From the NCBI GenBank assembly GCA_037074765.1, contig JBAMDO010000027.1, forward strand, positions 124,001 to 188,000: 64,000 nucleotides of DNA, read 5' to 3'. The DNA comes from Mansonella perstans. Its lineage: Eukaryota > Nematoda > Chromadorea > Rhabditida > Onchocercidae. Numbering within the stretch: the first letter of the stretch is position 1; each line of letters begins with the position of its first letter. The position numbers were made by a program, and so were the translations under genes. Below the pieces are notes generated by a model. It was not told where the DNA came from and did not search any database. It saw only the letters and a program-made list of their open reading frames with translations. Of the stretch, positions 22,837 through 34,550 are shown piece after piece.

Positions 22837-25800
22837 TTACAGATCAATTTTAGTTGAAGCAATTGCCTTCATAAAAGCAGCAGTAAAGCTAGACGAAGTT
22901 CGACTGCCGCTGTAATCATGTTGGACACCATTAACAAATATCTGGAAGGTCGGATAGCTTTTCACACTATGCCTCTCACAAAGATCTGAAATTTGAAAAA
23001 TCTCGACTTCTTATGAATCACAAATTCCCAGCCACTTTCTTCGTCTCAGATCTCAGATCTAAAAACTGCAGATCTTAATGATGTTTCAATATATTCTTCT
23101 CTTAAGTGTATTATCTGTTAGTTATGTTTTCATTAATTAATATGTTTTCATTTCTTTCTTTTTTTTTAATGTGATATGATATAACTACATTTGGTAGCAT
23201 TATAACTATTAAATTTCCATTTAGTATCATCAGAAAACATCAAAACAAAAAAAAAAAAAAAATGGACCATTCCAAGTAGTGCAATCGACCACGGCGAACT
23301 TGCCTGTGTAAGACTGTTTCGCGGCTTCGCGGAATGCTGATTTTATTTCTATGCAACGCCTGCACCCTAAACAAACAAGGAAAAATTGCAAAAAACTGAT
23401 CTGTACTTGCAATAGCGCAAAATTCTCTTATCCTTTACTATTTCACCAATCTCTTCAATACCTACCGTAAGATCTCACTTTATTCAATCGTACTTTTATT
23501 AGTATATTAATACATAAAACTTACAAGGCGAGAAAAACATTACAAAAACATTTCTGCTGCTGATAATCCTATCGAAGTTGTTTTCATCGAGGATTGTCAC
23601 TTCTTTCCCAAACTCAAATTCGGGAACAGAACTTTGCGACCTAAAAAAGAAACACAGAAAAACCAAAAAAAAATTTACTGAAGTGTTTTAGGTGCCAAGG
23701 AAAAACCACAGTAGGAGTTTTTTAAATAAATGCCTTAGAAATTTTCACCTCACTACACAGTTCTTCTTTAGAAAAAAAAAAGAAAATAAAGTACGAACAA
23801 CGTAATTTCTCTAAAAATTTCCAAAAATTCACTAGTATGACAATAAGAACCAAAAAAGTCAAAACCAATTCAACAGATCCCAAAAATATGTGACAAAACA
23901 AGAAGCTTACTTCAAGATTTGTCCACCACTTTCTACAAAAGTAATGAATGATGCAGTTTCATGCTCACCAGTATAATCAATACGATTTTTACCGTAGGAC
24001 AAATAAATGATAGTTGGAAATCCCTAAAAACACAGCACTTTAAAAAGATCAAATAATGAAATGAAGATCCTATCCTGCAAATTAGTAAGCTTTCAAGTTC
24101 ATAATTCCATTCCTAACAAAGCTTTCATTTGATATCATTTTTTCCATTTATTCGATAATATGGGTGATGACTTCACAGTTAAAAACTATTTATAGATTAG
24201 TTTACATTGGTCATTTTGTGACACTCATTGGTCATTTACAGTCCAATTAACTATAATCCACAACAGTGCTTAAAACTCAACAGCAAAATTTCCAAAGTCA
24301 TCATTTGAAACTCAAAAAACAAGTTGAACTGCAGAAAATACAATGACCGTCAACAGCAGTTTTGCGAAATATACAAAATAACCTTCAACGTTCCAAAAAA
24401 AAATAATATTTCTAACCTCTATTTTATATTCTTGACATAACGATCTTTCAACTGTACAATCAACAGCGCCCAAAACGATCCTTTCATCGGCAGCTAGTAT
24501 TTTAGAAGCGTCAAAAAATTTTGGCTTTGCTCTTTTGCAATAACCGCACCCTTAAAAATAAACTCTTGTATCTACCGATGGATGTAAAAACGAGATAAAC
24601 ATGAACATCTACCACTCTCTTACTACGATAGATAACTATATCAACAAAAGAATAGCATACTTTTTTTTAAATTATCAATATGTAGTTGCTTTGAGAAACT
24701 GGATGGAATGCTCCTACACAGGTAAAGTTTGCTGTACGGAAATAAAAATAATCTTCAAACTTTTGAAAACTATCATCTATAGCGCTAAACGGAAATTTTT
24801 CAAGAATGAATTATTCTTGCCAGTACCCAATCTTACCCACCAATGATTCAAAAATACATCGTAAAATTTTCTATAGAACATTTGAAAACGTACTAATGAG
24901 TTTAAGCAACACAAACTTACAAGGAGCGTAAAATATTATCAAAGCATGCTTTTTTTTCTTAACTTCAGCTTTGAAATTCTCTGATGTTAAATGTAATACA
25001 TGCCCATCATGCTGTTTACTCCATGAAAGATCAGGAGGAGGGGGCTCCACTGGACTGCAAGGTAGTAATCACAGTAAAATATAGCTGCAGATGATGAGAA
25101 ATAACAAACTTCTTGAGAACACTTTCAGTTGTATTGCTCCCATCAAGATGAAAAGATAAAAAACTTCATACTTTTTCATGAAATTGTAAAAACCATCTTC
25201 TTTGCGGTCATTGGTTTTCCACGCAAACTTCCCATTCTTGAAATACGCAAGCGTGGGATATCCCACCACTTTGTATTGCTCTGCTGTCTTCCTGAATAAA
25301 TTTGTAAATTTTAATGATGATTATTAATAATTTTTTTAAATGATTATTACTAATGCAACAAACGAAAGCAAACGTTTTCACAAACACGAGAAAAATTCTG
25401 GTTCACTCAATTTCAAAGCATTCGGCGACTATTCTAAGTAAAAAAAGAACACGCTAAAATCTAAATATTTGTGGAGCAGAATGGCCATATTTTGATTCTT
25501 TAAATTTGCAGCAGAACAAAAAAAGTAACTATACTTGTTGGCCGTAGCATCGATAGCAGCCAAGACACCATCAATACCATCATTTTTCAAACGTTTAGCT
25601 GCTCGAATGAATTCTGGCTTCACCATCTTGCAATGGCTGCACCCGAAAAATAGAAATTTTGGAAAAATTATTCGTAAAAAGAAAAATTGCGTTTTTTCGC
25701 ATTTTAATAATTGCTCTTCAACAAATTCAAACTTGGCTTAATTGCCTCATTACATTATATTATAAATAATAATTACTGCGAACGTGTTCAGTATGTAATC

Positions 25801-28115
25801 CCACCACTATCACAGGAACCATAATTCTATTAATGCTAGTAATAATACTTACAGAAACCTTCTCGTATAATAAAAACTTCCTGAATGCTATATTTACAAC
25901 ATTCAACAAGTGAATAATTACGGTAAATATCTTAGTAATATGTTAATCTAGACTAATATAAAAGTGAAAATGAACATACAAGGAGCATAGATAAGAACCA
26001 GAATGCTTCGGTGCTTCGCAATAAATTCATCAAATGTATCATCATTTAAAATAACCACTTCAGTAACGGTATCATTCCATGAAATTTCTTCCTCTTCAGG
26101 TGAAGGAGATGATGGTTGTTCCGTTGGATTTTTAAGCCACTCAATTATGCCATCCTGAAAATTTTGCTTATGGGTTGTAGATAAATGCATATCTCAAACA
26201 ATGGCTGATTTTTTTTTAAGAACGAATAATTTCAGAAAAGATGCCAGCATATACCTTTGAATTCTGTCCTCTGTACCTAAATTTATGCATGCCACCCTCA
26301 AAATATTCAAGTGTAGGATAACCATCAATGTTAAACTGTTTTGCGATAACTTCGTTACCACGGTGCGTCAAATCCATCCCTGCCAAAATGATTTTGCCTT
26401 TTAACTTGTCTGCTGCAGCACTGCAAGCAACATCACTGAGAATTACATAATGGAATGGTAATTCTGTCATATTTACAATCATACTTTAATAATAAATTTT
26501 AATAAAAATACCCGCACAATTAAGGAATTTTGTCGGATTAGACTTTGAAAATCCGAAACTGAGATAGACCTAGAGCAAAAAAAAAGAGAATATCTTATAC
26601 CTGAATTCAGGTTTCAAACGTTTACAAAATCCACACCAAGGAGCATAAAACATAATCAGTACTGGTTTTCCACCATCGATTGTTTTTTGAAGTGCACTAA
26701 AGTCTTCTAAAAATTTTTATGATCGAATGGAAGTCTAAAAGTCTCATTAAAATGACAGTAAGACGAATAACAACATCCAAACTTATTTCAAACAATGTCC
26801 CGAAAATTAAAGTAAGAAACAAAAGGAAAAAAAAACAAGGGGAACTGAAAAATAAGCCCTCCAATACAGCAGCAAGCTCTGCAAATTACAGTTAAACCAG
26901 TATAAAGATGATCTTTGAAATAACTTAGAAAAACAAGAGTAGTCACCTAGATGAACAACATTAACAGCTGTTGGGTCTTCATCCCATGGTATATCACCGA
27001 TTGGATCAAGCAAGAATCGATACATGCTTTTTGTATTCATTCCTCTATCATAATCTTTGTGAAATTCTCCGTTTCTACAAGCAGCACTTCTGAATTTTAG
27101 AGTTAAATTTGAATCCAAATTCGGTTCGGCTCAAATAACTCAGTCCATGGCAATGTACAATATCACACTTACACTTTTTTTTTTCATCAGTACATATTTA
27201 TTCAAACTTTTGAAATTTTTGAAATATAAAAGACAAAAAAACAGAAAATCAGAAAAGCATCTAAACTGCTAACATATGAAACATAAAAGGTTCCATACAT
27301 CTATCTACTTTCCCATTTTGGCCTCCTAGAGCACTCCAATTATTTGTCTCGTCCAGTAAAAACAAAAAGAACTTACTGGTAGTGTTTTAGGATGTACGGT
27401 TTCGGGATTATTTTGAGCTTTTTACATAATTTTTTCATTTCACCATCGTTACAGTTAACTTGAGCTACAGTCCCTTGTCCCATTGCTTCTTTAGCCGCTT
27501 CCATTACGGTTTTCATCACTTTTTTCAACTGGTTGTTTCTATCCGCAGAAGAATTTGAAAACAGTACCAGCACATTTTTATGAACTCTTAATAATTTCTG
27601 TAAAAAAAATTCATATATCAAAGAGCCGTCATTTCATATTTCACTTATTGAGATGAAAAGTATCCCTAATGGTCTCTGTAAGTGCAGAAATTAATGGTCA
27701 CAATCTAAACGACAAACCAAATTGCTTCAATTTTACAAGAAAATTTGACTTAAACTTTTTAGGTTTGATGTCAAACAATCCGAACAACGATATAACTAAC
27801 CTTGTAGCCTCTTTGGTCATTGATCGTTACAATGTAACTCCTTTCGGACGCGATATTTAACAATAATGACGACGTAACCAATAACTGCAAAAAGTCAATA
27901 ACGACTATATCTATAATGAAAAACTGCAAAAAAATCATAAAAGTTACTGTTAACAGTTTTTAATTTAAAATATCAGTAATTTCGAAACTCCTCCAATCAT
28001 CGAATCTCACCAATTTGAAAATAAAGTTTGTCAGTAGGAAGTTAATATAAAATCAAAATCGAATGTCGAAAACCTTTATCCTCACCAAAGTAAACAGACG
28101 AATAACCAAACTCAT
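22837..28115 (-). CDS. PDIA5: PDIA5-like protein disulfide isomerase with four CxxC thioredoxin domains, 632 aa
   Basis: Fifteen exons (minus): 28115-28086, 27884-27801, 27597-27377, 27089-26947, 26706-26601, 26420-26255, 26154-25980, 25643-25535, 25291-25172, 25054-24921, 24550-24417, 24023-23911, 23640-23525, 23366-23268, 22985-22837. Lengths sum to 633 codons. The signal peptide is MSLVIRLFTLLLVTSSLLLN. The non-catalytic N-terminal domain (KLLRVHKNVLVLFS, LCKKLK, LKHYQ) is diagnostic of PDIA5. Active sites are APWCGFC (near residue 183), APWCSHC (309), APWCGYC (430) and an extra SPWCRRC (551). Cis-proline motifs GYPTLEYF, GYPTLAYF, GFPTIIYL and SYPTFQIF follow each. The protein should catalyse disulfide exchange in the ER. 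It ends in KIDL, a possible KDEL variant. Human PDIA5 as I recall has three CxxC domains. The exon at 25643 has CG where the acceptor AG is expected. Confidence 0.88.
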
Positions 28116-28132
28116 ACTGGTCCAAATGTCAT
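28112..28132 (-). promoter_or_regulatory. Seven-codon uORF overlapping the PDIA5-like start (ATGA)
   Basis: Downstream of a T-rich CAG acceptor (28142-28141; leader of 25 nt), an upstream ATG at 28132 opens MTFGPV-stop. Its TGA overlaps the main ATG as ATGA. This is the geometry of termination-reinitiation, or a leaky-scanning brake; translation of the uORF is inference. Confidence 0.4.
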
Positions 28133-28801
28133 TGCTTTTACTGAAAAAAAAATTTATAGTTAAATGCTCTAAATACGGCAATCGCCTTTTTGCATTCTCT
28201 GGAGAATCGAACAAAATAGTCCACAGTTTCTAAAAACAATTATTACGACTTTATTCATTAATTATCAATATTAAAAATAATTGCCGTATCATTACTTTTA
28301 AATTTGATTCCATAAACGCATACCGAAAAAATCTCTTTATTCCATTCAATCTATGTTCATAATATTAGGGAGCAATTAGTGATACCTGAGAGCATTACAA
28401 GAAAATAGACATTTCGAATGAATGCAGTACACTCAGAAAAAACAACTGAGAAAATAACGAAGGCAACTGAACCAAAGAAATGATTACTAAAACATTTCGA
28501 GATGAAACAACCAATCAGAAAGTCGCAATAAACAACGTTTAATTGAGCATAATCACATAACTAAGATAAGAACAATAGCGTGAAGGGGTGGTGGACGAAT
28601 AATACCTATATACTACACGAAACATAACTGAGTACGAAGTGTAAGTGAAAATATAACTGGATACAGGAGTAAAAGCTTAAATAAGTTTCTTAAATAAGAT
28701 TGATTATATTCTATCGACACCACAGTAAAACAGACGAAAACCAATAATCTAAACAATTTTTTTTTTCGCAAGAACTGAAAAACTAAACCAAAATTTTAAT
28801 T
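28116..28801. other. Spacer between PDIA5-like and TARBP1-like genes
   Basis: About 690 bp, AT-rich, both flanking genes on the minus strand. It holds the PDIA5-like leader and trans-splice acceptor. The distance is long for a classical nematode operon but co-transcription cannot be excluded. Confidence 0.45.
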
Positions 28802-31800
28802 TTACGTTTTCGTCGCAATGAACTCCTCGAAAAAACGATAAATAAATAAAGCTCCGGTGACATGTACATTTAAGCTTCTAGTATGGCCAATTTGCAAAAC
28901 TTCAACAGTTTTATCGAGATAGCTTAGCAAATCCATAGGTATTCCTTCTTTTTCGTTCTTATAATCAATCAATATATCTTAACTTCAAACATATCAAAAC
29001 ATGAAATTTCAAAAAAACCACTACATTTGAATTAGTAGTAGAAATCTCGAAGTTTGGAAATCAAAACTTCACTATTCTACTCTGAAAAAATTATCACAAT
29101 TTCATCAAATCTAAGTTTCATTCTCATGCAATTGAAATGAAACAATCTTACCCAAGCAAGAGACGGCAAACGAATTTTGTGCAATGGTGTACTATTGAAT
29201 TTGTGCAATGGTGTACTATTTGTAGTTTGTTCAGCACCAATAATTGCATATCCAGAATCGCGGAAGGATAGTAATAGGTTCGGCAACTCTTCCGGACGTG
29301 ACTGGAATCAAAACCAGTGAGACAATTACATAATTTAACTGTCAAGCAGAATAAAATATCTAATATAGCATATTTCCTACCTGTCCCAAGTTCATTCAAT
29401 TCTCTGATGACATGCTAAGTGCCATGAAATTTCGATCCTTAATTTTTGAAAGATCTACGACAATCAACTTCTCGACCCCTAACACTTCACACGTACAACA
29501 AACACCTATAATTATTTAAAAAAGGACTTACATCCATTCAAAACTTAAATTATAACAAAAAATGACACCTCTCATTGATTTAGTTCGCATAACAGGTTGA
29601 AAACTCACGGAATCAATACTTAAGCAATTTGAGAAAATCCAATTTGGACAACAAAGTTACCTCCTAAATTTGCGGCCTTGTCCAAAAGAGAGGCAATCAC
29701 AATGAGAGATACACTTTCGAAGCAAGCATGATTTACACTGACTGTGTTAAACTTTCACTGAATGACTAATGTATCCGAAACATTCCAAGCACTATCTGGT
29801 TCATGAATCTGCTGTTGTCTATGTGGCTGAGTTTGACCTAGAACTGAAAACAAATCCACTATGAAATCTATATACTATACATCATTCCAGAAGAATAAAT
29901 TAACAGAGAGCTTCATCAGTTGAAAAAAGAAAAAAAAAGTTGCAAAACGATTCGTGAAGAACTTCATAGGTAAGCGACCCACAAAAAAAAAGATAACTTT
30001 TTTTATACTTTTCTCCAACAATATACTAAATACAAGAGAAAGCATTTCGGATTTAATGCTTTAAAATGATATATGAAAATAAAAAGATGAAAGAAATTGC
30101 TTGCTCCTATGACAAAAATAAAATAATATAACCAAAAACGAACGATGGATACTGACTCATACTGTTCGAATCATGGCATACACAAGCAAAGTCTTCGCTG
30201 AAGATGTTTTTTAAAAGATGAATTGTTATAGCATCCTGTGCTATGAGTCCTACTTTTTCCGGAAGAATAGTTAAAACTGTCTGAAAAAAGTATATTTCAG
30301 TGCATATTTTTACAGTGAAAATCCTTGCATAATTTAACTTCGAATTATCAATCCATTTTACGACGGTGTTACTGATATCCTTTAACTTTAATCAGTCCCT
30401 TCAAAGAAGAAACTAATGATGGAAATAAATATAAAGATGCACCGAGCGAGCCATTTAACCTCATAAATCATGGATTGAACTAAAGGATGTTTTAGAAACA
30501 CTACAAAAATTATTTTTACCTCCTTCTCACATATCAAGGCCTGCAGTGGAATTGAATTTGTTTTTCTAACCAGATTTCTAACAAGAATAACCCTTGCATT
30601 AGCTAGATTCCATAACTACAAAAAAATGTTATATTCTATTCACCAGTTACAGTCTATAATAATCTCAACACCAACCTCCAAAGAACAGCCGGCATTCTCA
30701 TCCAAATAAGCAAAACAGAAATCGTTGCATAATTTATCAATTATGCGCTTTGTGTTTTTGAAGCAAATTCAAGAATCTTCAGATAGTCAAAAAATAAAAT
30801 AACAAAAAAAAAAAAAAAACATGAAAAACATCATTTATTAAAATACCTTGCTTTTTCGACATCAAATTCGATAATACAACGTAAATAGTGAAATTGGTCG
30901 CGCAATTTGTCCCCAACAATATTCCAAAGATATTTAAGGGCTGCTAACGACGTACAGCGAATGGTGAAATTTTGTGCAGTGCACCATGGATGAAATAATG
31001 TAAAGCATTGAGTAAATGCAATCTGTAAATGTTGGAAATTATGTGCTGAAGAAATCTTTAAGCTACAAAAGCCTCCTACCTCAACTTATGTAAAAATGAA
31101 TTCAAATCTCAGAAAGCGGGTTAGAAAAAGTCAGCTCATCAATATAGTTCATAAGATATGGCAGATCAAAACCGATGAAAACACTAGAAACTGAAAAAAA
31201 AGATAAAAATTTACGTCTGTTCGGATGATCTTCGTAACATGCATCAGTATCGCAATCCACGAACCAATACTTCCGATTCTTGTAGCCGCAAGCTAGAAAT
31301 TAACATTAATCAAACTTACATAGTTTTAAAATTCTAACACCGTATAAGGAATACATCATATAATATCAAACCAATTAATTATAGGATAGCTAGGTCAATA
31401 ATCTCAGGATAATAATAAAATTTCAAAGCCGTGCGAACAAGATAAATGATATTAGAACTGTTTGTTCACTAGTAACAACAAAACATGATGATGTCATGGA
31501 TAATTAAATCAGCCTTCATGTCAAACTCAAAGGTGGTTTAAATCAATGATTACAGAATCAGAATAAAGTCTTACCTCTTTTTCAGTGTCAACAAATTTTT
31601 GAAATGCATCTTCGTTGTTGCAATATAGTCTCACAAGTATCCAGCTCACGATAAGCCTAACAGAGGGTTGTTGCAAAGGATCTTTCAAGCATTCTATGCA
31701 GAACAATTTTAGTTTTTGCAAGATTTTCTGAACAGTCAATTATAAATATAATAGACGTTCCTGGAACAAAAAACAACAAGGAACAAGGAATAATTCGTAA

Positions 31801-31997
31801 GTCTAACGAGGAAAAAATTGTAATGAATGCAATTTTCTCGAAATCCACGTCAAATTAATTATGCGAGTGGTAACTAAAAATCATAAATCAATATGTTTAC
31901 CTTGCCTGCGAAACCGCAGATAAGCAACAGTAACTGTGACAGGCGTGTTTTCTGCTGATGAGCCAAGGACAGCGGAAAAGATCTTAAATAAAGTCAT
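28802..31997 (-). pseudogene. TARBP1: TARBP1/Trm3-type SPOUT RNA 2'-O-methyltransferase, C-terminal part, eroding
   Basis: Exon-like segments (minus): 31997-31901, 31760-31575, 31292-31215, 31022-30847, 30776-30676, 30615-30520, 30280-30163, 29843-29661, 29505-29381, 29301-29152, 28957-28802. They follow the human TARBP1 C-terminus: SVRLIVSWILVRLY, FTIRCTSLAALKYLW, LIVIASLLDKAANLGG, TCEVLGVEKLIVVD, SGYAIIGAEQTTNS, NEKEGIP and TRSLNVHVTGAL. The family methylates ribose 2'-O, for example G18 of tRNA. Lesions: an in-frame TGA at 29757-29755; another at 29398-29396, where human has Trp; an extra A in an A5 run in the 30776 exon; a frame mismatch near 31740; and a 24-bp duplication next to SPOUT motif II. 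Splice sites are preserved, so decay is recent or some differences are errors. Only the C-terminal part of the long family protein is present. Confidence 0.7.
29170..29222 (-). repeat. 24-bp tandem duplication inside the SPOUT exon
   Basis: NSTPLHKF is followed immediately by NSTPLHKI: the same 24 bases twice, the second with one extra A. Directly after it, the family motif LLLG is readable only in a shifted frame (KFVCRLLLG), while the spliced frame reads RLPSLAW then NEKEG. Confidence 0.8.
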
Positions 31998-33317
31998 CTA
32001 AAATCACCCACGAAATCTTAACTGCCGAAAATTTTGAATAAAAACACAGAAAACGAAAAAATGAATAATAATTGATAAAATGAACAAACGGCTGATATTC
32101 GTTGGTGTCTATACTTTATCCAAATTATCGCCTAAACCGTCGATAATGATGAAGATAAAGCGATAGCTTAATTAATTTTTTATGAAAATTAATTAAGTAG
32201 ACTTAACAAGCGTAACCTTTAAAAACCCACAGGTGTTTGTTACTACAAAAAATATTCAAATTATTACTTCTGCTTTCTCTCCTTAAACACAAAATGTATG
32301 TAGTAATAAGTTTCATCATTAATGTATGTTTTGAAACTTACAATAAATCATCTTTATCTTTCTGTCTTTCTTCCAGATCTTCTCCAAACATGTCTGAAAA
32401 AAAATATCCGAAAAACATTATGATTATAGTAATAAAAAAATATTACAACTATAAATGAATCAATCTCAAATGAAGAGAATACGAAGATAAGAATTATTAA
32501 ATTCAGTTATTAAATGCACACCTGAGAATCAAGAGGTCTCAGATAAGTGCATAAAATTTTATTATTTGATATGAATTCATAAAAATGAACGGTAAACCGG
32601 ATCCAATGAGAACCACAGTAGGAAATCAACGGATGATGATTCTGTAACAGTACGAAGACAATTTGTCACAATTTTTATGAATTAAAACTGAAGCTAAGCA
32701 TTAATTTTTACAAATCAAGCTGCATACAAGTAAGTCGCCATATATTTCTCAACTGACAAACATTTCACAATTAACAAAATTCATACCGCATTTTCTCATA
32801 TAAATTAACAACAAATTTACAGTAGTAAACTGACAATGTACACACATTCGAAGAAGTCTAAGCAATTATCTTCAAATTAACGTAATTAAACGTTGCATGT
32901 TTTAAGACCTACGATATTAGTCACGCTCCGGTGGTTCTTAACAGCAAATAGGAAATTGATAATTGATGGGTCAAGGTCAACTGGATTAATCCTAACGAAT
33001 TCAAAATACGTCAAATAACCCCCACTACTTTACCCGGATAAATAGCTAATCAAATTTATGGCCATGCAATAATAACTGACCATTGTAAACTCGGAACCCG
33101 GAACCATACACATTTCTTAATGCATACTTTTGGTAGAGCAAGGAAAAAAAAAGTTAAGTTAATGAAAAAATGCGTGAATTGACAAAGACAAGTAGTAGTA
33201 CACTTCGCATTTTATTAAAAACGAGATTAATAAAATACGAATTCTTAAGACAAATGATATATTCAGTGAGCAAAGCATCATTTTTTTTTTTTCTACAGAA
33301 CAAATATATATTCATAT
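31998..33317. other. Intergenic upstream of TARBP1-like remnant
   Basis: 1.3 kb of AT-rich DNA. No N-terminal TARBP1 exons were recognised. It ends near the bS18m stop. Confidence 0.45.
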
Positions 33318-33881
33318 TCATGCATAACTATGTGGCCGGATAGGTTTCAGTGGATCAAACAACTTCGGATCTCTCAGATATTTCGGATCCTTAACGAATA
33401 TCGGCATGTAACCAGCACGACGACTCAAGGCAATTGTTTCCAGTAGCCTTCTTTGCTGCCCATCACAAAGTCCAGTGATATGTCTGAAAAAACAGTCCCT
33501 TCGTATGATGTCAAAAAGTGAAGCAAAAAATATTTCACAAATTAACTTTTTTTGAAAAAAACAAGGAAAAATTGGATCTTACTGATCATAAATTCTTCCG
33601 GAAAAAAAATAGAAAAATGAATTTTACTGATCATAAACTCTTCCGGAAAACGTTGAAACGAATTGTTGCAGTAAGCGAGCATTCTTGTAATCCAATTCAA
33701 TTTTCTTTGCACATAAAAAACATCGTCTAGCCGGTTTACAGTACGGGTCCTTCCGCATCTGCACTACCCCATCGTCGTCTTCCACTACTGCATAACGATC
33801 TGTCGCCTCTACGACATTTGATGATGACGATGATCTATTTGTCAAAATGAATGGTCTCAGAAATGTTCGCAACGAGAACAT
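33318..33881 (-). CDS. mrps-18C: Mitochondrial small-subunit ribosomal protein bS18m (MRPS18C), 139 aa
   Basis: Two exons, 33881-33628 and 33483-33318, total 420 bases in frame. The N-terminus MFSLRTFLRPFILTNRSSSS is basic and Ser-rich, fitting a mitochondrial targeting peptide. The S18 core follows: RRCFLCAKKIELDYKNARLL, QFVSTFSGRVYDQ, HITGLCDGQQRRL, IALSRRAGYMPIF. The C-terminus is KDPKYLRDPKLFD, as in MRPS18C. The RRCFLC pair suits the zinc-binding cysteines of this protein. It is part of the mitoribosome small subunit. A T-rich TTTTTAG acceptor lies upstream of ATG. The 5' splice-site region is duplicated in the intron. Confidence 0.92.
33579..33650 (-). repeat. Duplicated 5' splice-site segment of bS18m (45-bp period)
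   Basis: The 27 bases spanning the end of exon 1 and its donor (33650-33624) recur 45 bases into the intron (33605-33579) with one change. A second GTAAG donor-like site therefore lies in the intron. Reading through the true donor meets TAA at once. Confidence 0.85.
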
Positions 33882-34426
33882 CCTTAAATTTACAAAAACT
33901 AAAAAAAAAAATTAGTAAAACTAGACTCTTCATACTTTACTATTAACATCAAAGTTGTCGGCCGTCAACCTAAGAAATATTTTGGCATAATAGATTAAAC
34001 GAATTTCACACTAAGCAAAATTTATGTGACTTCAGACACGCAAACAAAATTAACAGCAAAAGAATCTGCGCTTGAAGACAGCAATATATGAAAAAGAAAC
34101 ACAGCAAGTTAATACTTTCATTTCTATACGATCATACAATATCGCTGATATAATATAATACAATTAATAACGACAACAAAAAAAAACTTCCCCAGATTTC
34201 AGACTTTCAAGATTGGTGTACTCTGGAGATTTCCAAAAAAAAAAAGCCGGATTCATTATATTGAAAGCTACCCAGATTTTTATAACTGTATAAGATTACC
34301 AAAACTGTATCCAGAATTTTGCGGACTAATGATTTTTCTTCCAACATTTATCGCAATGATCCAAAAGTTTGCCATGCACAATTCTAAATTCAACATTCAT
34401 TAAAATTCCATTAACATTCTGTAATA
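33882..34426. other. Spacer between bS18m and RBM22
   Basis: AT-rich, about 545 bp; holds the bS18m leader and RBM22 3' flank. No gene recognised. Confidence 0.45.
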
Positions 34427-34550
34427 GCGGAGAAATAACGAAAAATATTTCTACTCAATCACATCACCCTTTGCACCCAGTCTTTGCAGCGGAGAAATAA
34501 CGAAAAATATTTCTACTCAATCACATCACCCTTTGCACCCAGTCTTTGCG
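34427..34550. repeat. 62-bp tandem duplication covering the RBM22 stop codon
   Basis: Two near-identical copies, 34427-34488 and 34489-34550. The second contains the last coding bases and TAG stop (34515-34513) of RBM22. The other lies just downstream in its 3' flank, indicating a recent local duplication. Confidence 0.9.

Noticed and set aside
31080..31190. Possible extra TARBP1 exon (GFDLPYLMNYIDELTFSNPL)
   Set aside because: Protein-like and flanked by an acceptor, but it does not fit the phase of its neighbours and contains stops. Skipping it keeps the frame between 31215 and 31022.
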